From assembly GCA_016865955.1 (NCBI GenBank), contig VGNW01000132.1:1-6574 (forward strand): a stretch of 6,574 nucleotides of DNA, in the 5' to 3' direction. This stretch comes from Chloroflexota bacterium. Lineage in GTDB: Bacteria > Chloroflexota > Dehalococcoidia > SZUA-161. Made by a program: the position numbers and the translations under genes. Of the stretch, positions 1 through 5,168 are shown one piece after another (the first letter of the stretch is position 1; each line of letters starts with the position of its first letter). Below the pieces are notes generated by a model. It made no database searches. It was not told the DNA's origin and saw nothing but the letters and a program-made list of their open reading frames with translations.

Positions 1-1709
1 TCAGAGCAAAAGCCAGTATTGAGGAGGTTGGCAAAGGCGGTAGATACCAGATTGTCGTCACTGAATTGCCATACCAGACCAATAAAGCAAATCTTGTGGA
101 GCGAATCGCCGACCTCGCTAAAAACAAGAGGATAGACGGGATATCCGAGGTCAGAGATGAGTCAGACAGAGAGGGGATGCGCGTCGTAATCGAGCTAAGG
201 CGAGAGGGGCATCCTCAGCAAATACTCAACAACCTGTACAAACACACCGCAATGCAATCGTCCTTCTTCGCCAACATGCTGGCATTAGTCGATGGCACTC
301 CCAAAGTCATTACACTCAAAGGGGCATTGCTTCATTACATTGACTTCCGCCGTCAGGTCATTACCCGTAGAACCAAGTTTGACCTGGCGAGAGCCAAGGA
401 ACGAGCGCACATACTGGAAGGATTCAAGATTGCGCTCGACCATCTCGATGAAGTTATCTCTACCATTCGTAAATCGGAGACAGTGGAGTCCGCACGGAAT
501 AACCTGATGAGCAAATTCCGCCTCTCACAAATTCAGGCACAGGCTATACTCGATATGCAATTGCGCCGTCTCGCTGCTCTGGAACGCAAGAAAATCATCG
601 ATGAATACACCGAGATACTGAAAACAATAGCCTATCTGGAAGACCTCCTGGCAAATCCCAAGAAGATTGACTTTCTAATTAAAGAGGAAGCCGGGGAATT
701 AAAGACGAAGTATGGCGACCCGCGGCGAACACAGATTAGCGAGGAGGAGTTAAAGGACTTCAGCGATGAGGACCTCATCCCCAGACAGCCTATGGTGGTT
801 ACCCTCAGCGAGAGGGGCTACATAAAAAGAGTGTCAACAGACACCTACCGGCAACAGCATCGGGGTGGCAGGGGAATCATCGGAATGGAGACGAGAGAAG
901 CGGATACCGTAAGACAACTGCTTGTCGCCAGCACGCATGACAATTTGCTTTTCTTCACAGATAGAGGACGGGTTTTCCAGCGTAAATGTTATGAAATCCC
1001 CAGAGAAAGCTCACGTACTGCAAAAGGTATGCCGATTATCAACCTTATTTCCATGGACACGAGTGAGAGGGTTACGGCGGTTCTGGCTATCTCGGCGTTT
1101 TCAGAAGACAAATTCCTGATTTTTGCCACCAGAAAGGGCGAGGTCAAGAGGACCAGCCTTACCGAGTTCGCTACGGTGCGCTCAAGCGGACTAATCTCTA
1201 TGGGACTTGAAAAAGGAGATGAGTTAATAGCAGTCAGGCTTGCCGGAGCCAAAGATCAGGTCATCATGGCAACAGAGAGCGGACAATCGATAAAGTTCAA
1301 AGTGGCTGAACTGAGAAACGCCTCTCGGACCAGCGGTGGAGTTCGCGGCATAAAACTCGTCCCCGGCGATAGGCTCGTAGATATGTCCGTTGTCATTCCC
1401 GATGCCTATCTCTTCATCATTAGCGCTTACGGTTTCGGCAAACGCACCCTGCTTAAATCTTATCCAAGCCAGGCACGCGGCGGCATCGGCGTACGTACCT
1501 TTAAAGTTGTACAAAAAACAGGCAAAGTTGTAGCTGCCCCCGTCGTTCGCGGCTCACAAGAGCTGATGCTCATATCCGGTAAAGGCATAGTAATCCGTAC
1601 TCCGGTATCCGGAATACCCGCTATGGGCAGAGATACCCAGGGAGTCACAGTGATGAAGGTAGAGCCGGGAGACAGGGTGGCCTCTATCAGCTCCATCCTT
1701 AAGGAGTAA
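1..1709 (+). CDS. gyrA: DNA gyrase subunit A, 3' part (5' end outside window)
   Basis: GyrA carries the DNA cleavage/religation and wrapping part of the A2B2 gyrase that introduces negative supercoils in the cytoplasm. The frame is open from base 3, giving 568 residues, so the start codon, the winged helix and the catalytic tyrosine lie upstream of the window. Visible first is the end of the breakage-reunion core (YQIVVTELPYQ, then DESDREGMRVVIEL), followed by the coiled-coil tower region (RAHILEGFKIALD, QAQAILDMQLRRL). The C-terminal beta-pinwheel follows, with six recognisable blade strands starting near 795, 945, 1113, 1260, 1407 and 1560. The GyrA-box, which distinguishes GyrA from most ParC proteins, is at 855-875 and reads QHRGGRG. 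The protein ends soon after blade six (SSILKE), with no long acidic tail of the E. coli kind. ParC is the alternative, but the intact box argues against it. A VTT-family gene follows 62 bases downstream on the same strand. Confidence 0.97.
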   Translation, partial: RAKASIEEVGKGGRYQIVVTELPYQTNKANLVERIADLAKNKRIDGISEVRDESDREGMRVVIELRREGHPQQILNNLYKHTAMQSSFFANMLALVDGTPKVITLKGALLHYIDFRRQVITRRTKFDLARAKERAHILEGFKIALDHLDEVISTIRKSETVESARNNLMSKFRLSQIQAQAILDMQLRRLAALERKKIIDEYTEILKTIAYLEDLLANPKKIDFLIKEEAGELKTKYGDPRRTQISEEELKDFSDEDLIPRQPMVVTLSERGYIKRVSTDTYRQQHRGGRGIIGMETREADTVRQLLVASTHDNLLFFTDRGRVFQRKCYEIPRESSRTAKGMPIINLISMDTSERVTAVLAISAFSEDKFLIFATRKGEVKRTSLTEFATVRSSGLISMGLEKGDELIAVRLAGAKDQVIMATESGQSIKFKVAELRNASRTSGGVRGIKLVPGDRLVDMSVVIPDAYLFIISAYGFGKRTLLKSYPSQARGGIGVRTFKVVQKTGKVVAAPVVRGSQELMLISGKGIVIRTPVSGIPAMGRDTQGVTVMKVEPGDRVASISSILKE

Positions 1710-1771
1710 CCTTCCAGCCTGCAATTAAGCAGCCAAGCCGTCACCTCGCAGACCCGTGAGATGTATCGAAT

Positions 1772-2398
1772 ATGCGTGAAGATAATCCCTTATCGAAAAA
1801 CACCGAACTGCCTGCTGAGCAGGTGGCGAAAACTAAGGGCAGATTCAAATTGTCGCGCGAGTTATTTCAGCGCATCCTGGCTATCCTTTTCGTAGTAGGC
1901 GTCTCCGCTAGCATTTTCGTGTTCCGCGACAAGGTGGCGAACCTCGAAGAATATGGATACCTGGGTGCTTTCCTCATTAGCTTGCTTAGCTGCGCCACAA
2001 TAATCCTCCCTATACCCGGAATAGCCCTGATTTTTGCTCTGGGAGATACCTATAACCCGTTTTTGATAGGACTGGCAGCAGGGGCAGGTTCAGCCTTAGG
2101 AGAAATCAGCGGCTACATGGCGGGATACAGCGGCCAGGTAGTTATCAAAAACAATAAAACATACCTGCGGCTTGAGGAGTGGATGAAGCGTAGGGGTGCG
2201 ATAGTGATATTCGTGCTTTCCTTCGTGCCCAATCCCCTCTTCGACCTGGCAGGAGCCGCTGCCGGCGTTCTCAAATATCCCGTCTGGAAATTCTTAGTCT
2301 TTTGTTTCCTGGGAAAAACGCCTAAAAATATTCTGATAGCACTAGCCGGAGCCTGGGCGCTGGAAGGTGTACGCCAATTCCTCGAGAAATACTTCTAA
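1772..2398 (+). CDS. VTT/DedA-like integral membrane protein
   Basis: This 208-residue protein looks like a small member of the VTT (SNARE-associated/DedA/TMEM64) superfamily in the cytoplasmic membrane. A polar, charged N-terminus (1-32) precedes a hydrophobic segment at about 33-52. A proline-containing hydrophobic hairpin follows (62-90, with LPIPG at 79-83), then a glycine-rich helix with the pattern G-x3-GE-x2-GY-x2-G (106-118). The C-terminal part is a re-entrant/TM pair (142-165 and 170-197) containing PNPLFDLAG (153-161), then a C-terminal LGK. Family members are linked to membrane-potential maintenance and lipid scrambling or transport, but the substrate here is unknown. The charged residues reported as essential in E. 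coli DedA proteins (RFIPGVR-type arginines, acidic residue after PG) are replaced by S150, L156 and I84, so it is probably a divergent subfamily. The ATG at 1772 follows an in-frame stop at 1757 and has only a weak ribosome-binding site. The 62-base gap after gyrA has no clear terminator, so the two may be cotranscribed. Confidence 0.8.
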   Translation: MREDNPLSKNTELPAEQVAKTKGRFKLSRELFQRILAILFVVGVSASIFVFRDKVANLEEYGYLGAFLISLLSCATIILPIPGIALIFALGDTYNPFLIGLAAGAGSALGEISGYMAGYSGQVVIKNNKTYLRLEEWMKRRGAIVIFVLSFVPNPLFDLAGAAAGVLKYPVWKFLVFCFLGKTPKNILIALAGAWALEGVRQFLEKYF

Positions 2399-2967
2399 CG
2401 GGCCCTGCTGAAGTGTTGCAGGGCAAGCCTTATCTTCTCCTCAAGAGACAGCTCGGAAGAATCAGGCAGATTTACAATAGCCGAGTTGACTTCCGCTGTG
2501 GAATACCCGAGGCTAATCAGAGCCGCCCTCACATCGTCATGCGCTATAAGTCCGCTCACACCTGCTTTCTCGAACTTGCCTTTCAACTCCAGAACAAGAC
2601 GGGCTGCCGTTTTCTTACCCACGCCCGGCACTGAGCTGAGTGTCTCAGTATCGCCGCGGGCGATCGCTGCTCCGAACCGCTCCGGGCTGAAAGTCGAAAG
2701 AATTGCCAGAGCAGTCTTGGGCCCTATGCCTGACACATTGATGAGCAGTTCGAAAAGCTCCAGTTCTTCCGCCGAGAAAAAACCGTACAGGGATAGGTTA
2801 TCTTCCCTTACATGAAGATGGGTAGAGAGCTGCACTCTGCTTCCGGGCAAACCCAGTTTCTTTATAGTCGATGCGGGCATCTGAATACGGAAGCTCACTC
2901 CGCCCACATCTACTATAGCCCAGTCCTCGCCTCTCGATTTCAATATACCTTCGATGCCAGCTATCAT
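2395..2967 (-). CDS. ruvA: Holliday junction branch-migration subunit RuvA
   Basis: RuvA tetramers bind four-way DNA junctions and load the RuvB motor for branch migration in recombinational repair. I chose the ATG at 2967, giving 190 residues that begin MIAGIEG like other RuvA proteins. A TTG at 2973 would add two residues. With the ATG start, the acidic-pin residues fall at E55 and D56 (VREDN), the same numbers as in E. coli, which supports the choice. An N-terminal OB-fold covers about 1-62. Two helix-hairpin-helix DNA-binding motifs follow, around 77-89 (NVSGIGPKTA) and 112-124 (SVPGVGKKTAARL). The C-terminal RuvB-contacting domain (about 144-190) has the usual DVRAALISLGY helix. The gene starts 10 bases after the ruvC stop. 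Its own stop interlocks with that of the convergent membrane-protein gene. No ruvB follows, so the partner must be encoded elsewhere. Confidence 0.97.
   Translation of the reverse strand: MIAGIEGILKSRGEDWAIVDVGGVSFRIQMPASTIKKLGLPGSRVQLSTHLHVREDNLSLYGFFSAEELELFELLINVSGIGPKTALAILSTFSPERFGAAIARGDTETLSSVPGVGKKTAARLVLELKGKFEKAGVSGLIAHDDVRAALISLGYSTAEVNSAIVNLPDSSELSLEEKIRLALQHFSRAR
2402..2424. terminator. Stem-loop at the convergence point, possible weak terminator
   Basis: GCCCTGC (2402-2408) and GCAGGGC (2418-2424) form a perfect 7-bp GC-rich stem with a 9-base loop. It begins four bases after the stop of the plus-strand membrane-protein gene and lies within the last codons of ruvA. Neither side has a real T-run, so it does not meet the usual rho-independent pattern. 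It may instead slow polymerase, protect a 3' end, or arise only from ruvA codons. Confidence 0.35.
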
Positions 2968-2977
2968 AGTCAAATGC

Positions 2978-3487
2978 TCAACTTTCGCAGTTATTTTTCA
3001 ATAAGCGCGAGAGGCGCATCTCGCCCGTGTGACAGATAGCAACAGCCAGAGCGTCAGCAGCATCATCAGGTTTCGGGATATTTTTGAGACCAAGCTGAAT
3101 TTTAACCATCTCCTGAATTTGTCTCTTTTCCCCCCGTCCATATCCCGATACTCTCTGCTTTACCGCCAGCGGCGTATATTCATACACAGGAAGATTCTTG
3201 TTGGCTGCAGCCAGAATTGCCACTCCTCGCGCCTGCCCCACCATCAGAGCCGTACGCAGATTCTTCGCCACAAAAAGCTCTACGGCGACCTCAACAGGTT
3301 GGAAACGCTCGATTATATTACTTACGCCTTCGTAGAGAAGGCGCAATCTGTCCGGCGTATTCCACTTTGACGGTGTGGATAAACCACCATACTCAACTAC
3401 CGTGAGATTTTCATCGCGGGCATCGATGACACCCCAGCCCATCATCGCCATGCCAGGGTCGAGGCCCAGTATGCGGGTCGTATTCAC
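2978..3487 (-). CDS. ruvC: Crossover junction endodeoxyribonuclease RuvC
   Basis: RuvC is the dimeric, metal-dependent RNase H-fold resolvase that nicks Holliday junctions symmetrically. The predicted protein has 169 residues, close to family length. The acidic catalytic tetrad is complete: D10 in LGLDPG, E70 in AVELFVAKN, and D142 and D145 in DDAADALAVA, corresponding to D7, E66, D138 and D141 of E. coli. The conserved VGQARG (83-88) and the basic loop YGRGEKRQ (116-123) are also present. The start is a GTG four bases after the yebC stop. A good Shine-Dalgarno sequence lies within the last codons of yebC, seven bases before the GTG, which suggests translational coupling. ruvA begins 10 bases downstream, the usual ruvC-ruvA order. 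Confidence 0.97.
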   Translation of the reverse strand: MNTTRILGLDPGMAMMGWGVIDARDENLTVVEYGGLSTPSKWNTPDRLRLLYEGVSNIIERFQPVEVAVELFVAKNLRTALMVGQARGVAILAAANKNLPVYEYTPLAVKQRVSGYGRGEKRQIQEMVKIQLGLKNIPKPDDAADALAVAICHTGEMRLSRLLKNNCES

Positions 3488-3491
3488 TAAA

Positions 3492-4241
3492 TCATCCCTG
3501 ATACTTCGAAACTACTTCGTCAGGGAAATCAGCATTGGAATAGACACGCTGCACTTCGTCAAGCTCTTCCAATTTGTCCATAAGCTTAAGCGCTTGAAGT
3601 GCTGACTTCTCATCGAGCTTGACCAGTGTCTTGGGGACCATAGATAATTCGGAAGAGGCAATAGCTATCTTCTTCAACTCCAGCGCTCTTCTCACCATTT
3701 CCAAATCCTGCGGCTGCGTATAAACCTCCAGGGTATTTCCCTCCACCTTGACATCGTCAACTCCTGCATCTATAGCAAACAGCGCCACTTCCTCAGCATT
3801 GACTTTAGCAGCGTCGATAGCAATCACGCCCCTGGCATCGAATAACCAGGTCACACAACCGCTCTCGCCCAGATTGCCGCCACCGCGACTCAATATGTTG
3901 CGTATTTCGGAGATCGTCCTGTTTCTGTTATCGGTCAACGCCTGTATCAGAATAGCGCTGCCGCCGGGGCCGTAACCCTCGTAGTTTACCTCAGCCAGAG
4001 CAGCCCCGTCTGTCCCTCCGCTGGCGCGCCGTATGGCGCGTTCAATGTTTTCCAGAGGCAGATTGCTGTCTTTTGCCTTCTGTACCACCAGTCTCAGCTT
4101 GAAGTTAGACTGGGGGTCAGGGCCTCCCTCACGAACAGCGACACCGATTTCACGGGCCAATTTCGTGAAAAGCTGCCCTCGACTGGCATCAGCTACGCCC
4201 TTCTGCCGTTTGATTTTAGACCACTTGGAATGACCCGACAT
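3492..4241 (-). CDS. yebC: YebC/PmpR/TACO1-family protein
   Basis: The 249-residue length and sequence are typical of the YebC family throughout. The N-terminus has the signature MSGHSKWSKIKRQKG and then FTKLAREI. The central domain has YEGYGPGG (about 87-94), ALTDNRNRT and GGGNLGESG before VTWLF. The C-terminal domain ends in the usual PDEVVSKY-like tail. Members have been described as DNA-binding transcriptional regulators (PmpR in Pseudomonas) and, for YebC2 and mitochondrial TACO1, as translation factors helping ribosomes through proline-rich stretches. The sequence alone does not settle which role applies here. The protein is cytoplasmic. The ATG at 4241 has a GGAGG nine bases upstream (4251-4255). 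The gene sits 36 bases after the mutase B12-chain stop and four bases before ruvC. The yebC-ruvC neighbourhood is widespread in bacteria. Confidence 0.96.
   Translation of the reverse strand: MSGHSKWSKIKRQKGVADASRGQLFTKLAREIGVAVREGGPDPQSNFKLRLVVQKAKDSNLPLENIERAIRRASGGTDGAALAEVNYEGYGPGGSAILIQALTDNRNRTISEIRNILSRGGGNLGESGCVTWLFDARGVIAIDAAKVNAEEVALFAIDAGVDDVKVEGNTLEVYTQPQDLEMVRRALELKKIAIASSELSMVPKTLVKLDEKSALQALKLMDKLEELDEVQRVYSNADFPDEVVSKYQG
3495..3499 (-). promoter_or_regulatory. Ribosome-binding site of ruvC, inside the yebC 3' end
   Basis: Read on the minus strand this is AGGGA, running through the last two sense codons of yebC (CAG GGA) and abutting its TGA stop. Seven bases separate it from the GTG start of ruvC at 3487. 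The site supports the GTG start and suggests that ribosomes finishing yebC help initiate ruvC. This is a sequence match only, without experimental support. Confidence 0.7.
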
Positions 4242-4277
4242 CTATTAACGCCTCCGATACCACCAACCGAAGACTTC

Positions 4278-4691
4278 CTACCTGTTTTTTTTCTCCGATA
4301 CAGTTTTTTTGATGAACTCAGCTATATCTTTCGTAGAGGTGCCCGGCCCAAAAACGGCTTTTATTCCCATTTTCTTTACTGCTGTTTGGTCCTCTTCAGG
4401 TATTATGCCGCCGGCAATAACAAGAACATTTTCCAGCTTCTTTTTCTTCAATTGCTCGACAATCAGCGGGAAGACTTCGAGATGCGCACCCGAGAGAATG
4501 CTCAATCCCACAACATCGACATCCTCCTGCAAGGCGCTCTGTGCAATCATCTCAGGGGTTTGACGCAGCCCTGTATAAATAACCTCCATGCCGTAATCAC
4601 GCAAAGCCCTGGCTACCACTTTGGCACCCCTGTCATGTCCATCCAGACCGGGCTTCGCTACCAGAACACGAATCTTCTTCTCATCAGCCAT
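4278..4691 (-). CDS. mcmA2: Methylmalonyl-CoA mutase B12-binding (small) chain
   Basis: This 137-residue protein is a free-standing Rossmann-like cobalamin-binding domain. In the fused enzymes it forms the C-terminus of methylmalonyl-CoA mutase. The base-off/His-on B12 signature D-x-H-x-x-G is complete: D17, H19 (the expected lower cobalt ligand) and G22 in GLDGHDRG. The other cofactor-loop signatures are GLSILSGAH (about 62-70) and AGGIIPEED (about 93-101). With the catalytic chain encoded two genes upstream it should form an active adenosylcobalamin mutase. The ATG at 4691 has GAGGG eight bases upstream (4700-4704). The last codons are A-rich, with runs of seven and eight A on the coding strand. 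A related mutase (for example isobutyryl- or ethylmalonyl-CoA) is possible in principle, but the neighbouring epimerase favours methylmalonyl-CoA. The symbol follows archaeal usage. Confidence 0.93.
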   Translation of the reverse strand: MADEKKIRVLVAKPGLDGHDRGAKVVARALRDYGMEVIYTGLRQTPEMIAQSALQEDVDVVGLSILSGAHLEVFPLIVEQLKKKKLENVLVIAGGIIPEEDQTAVKKMGIKAVFGPGTSTKDIAEFIKKTVSEKKNR

Positions 4692-4730
4692 AATAACTGC
4701 CCTCTTCTACAATAATTGTCCTTAAAGCAT

Positions 4731-5129
4731 TTACACTTTTTGCGCCAGCTCTATTAGCACTCCTTTGGTAGACTTGGGATGCAGAAAGCCGATTTTTCCT
4801 GCGAGTCCCATTCTGCCTTTCTTATCTATAAGCTCAATACCCTTAGCCGCCATTGCCTGTAGCTCATTATCCACCTCATCAACCTCAAGGCAGATGTGGT
4901 GCACACCCTCGCCCCTGCTCTCCAGAAACTTCGCCACACCTGTGTCCGGTGCAGTGGGCTGTATCAACTCAATTTCCATATTGCCCACATGGAACATAGC
5001 GGCTTTTATCTTCTGGTCAGGAACTTCTTTCACATAAGCCGCTTTTATTCCTAGCAGGTTCTCAAAGGTCCTCAATCCCTCATCAATATTCTTTACCGCA
5101 ATCGCTACGTGGTTTACGTTCTTTATCAT
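4731..5129 (-). CDS. mce: Methylmalonyl-CoA epimerase
   Basis: This 132-residue protein of the vicinal-oxygen-chelate (glyoxalase) fold interconverts the 2R and 2S epimers of methylmalonyl-CoA. The mutase uses the R form, and propionyl-CoA carboxylase or transcarboxylase the S form. The two beta-alpha-beta-beta-beta repeats are visible, starting at NHVAIAV (6-12) and at GVHHICLEVD (75-84). Likely metal ligands are H7, E54 (MEIELIQP), one of H77/H78, and E127 in the typical ending HPKSTKGVLIEL. I matched these from memory to the Propionibacterium enzyme (H12, Q65, H91, E141). Start ATG at 5129 has GGAGG four bases upstream, slightly close. The gene lies between the two mutase chains, with 39-base gaps on each side, which strongly supports the epimerase call over other VOC enzymes. 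Confidence 0.94.
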   Translation of the reverse strand: MIKNVNHVAIAVKNIDEGLRTFENLLGIKAAYVKEVPDQKIKAAMFHVGNMEIELIQPTAPDTGVAKFLESRGEGVHHICLEVDEVDNELQAMAAKGIELIDKKGRMGLAGKIGFLHPKSTKGVLIELAQKV

Positions 5130-5168
5130 TTTCCCTCCATTTATACTATGCTGCCGTAAATGTGCAGT

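Noticed and set aside
66..68. TTG as a start codon for the gyrA reading frame
   Set aside because: The frame is open back to base 3 and reads conserved GyrA sequence (RYQIVVTELPYQ) across this codon, so the TTG is an internal leucine.
1591..1620. Nested CCGG-containing hairpins in the last gyrA blade
   Set aside because: The stems are five base pairs and lie in conserved coding sequence, so codon choice explains them.
1701..1706. Strong Shine-Dalgarno-like AAGGAG at the gyrA stop
   Set aside because: No ATG, GTG or TTG start lies at a usable distance, and the next ATG (1761) opens only a short frame. It is the gyrA 3' coding sequence within a TCCTTAAGGA palindrome.
1719..1732. Small inverted repeat CTGC/GCAG between gyrA and the membrane-protein gene
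   Set aside because: The stem is only four base pairs with no T-run, too weak to call a terminator.
1224..1744. Open frames antisense to gyrA (also others opposite ruvA, ruvC, yebC and mutase genes)
   Set aside because: They lie wholly or almost wholly opposite clearly conserved genes, show no recognisable domain, and behave as shadows of biased codon use.
4230..4715. 161-codon plus-strand open frame opposite the B12-binding chain
   Set aside because: It mirrors a gene with complete B12-binding motifs on the other strand and has no recognisable protein features of its own.
4709..4719. Palindrome ACAAT-A-ATTGT between the epimerase and the B12-chain gene
   Set aside because: It is short, AT-rich and seen once, within a cotranscribed gap. 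Nothing supports an operator.
5138..5162. Inverted repeat CATTTA/TAAATG just upstream of the epimerase ribosome-binding site
   Set aside because: A six-pair AT-rich stem with a 13-base loop is too weak to claim as a regulatory structure.
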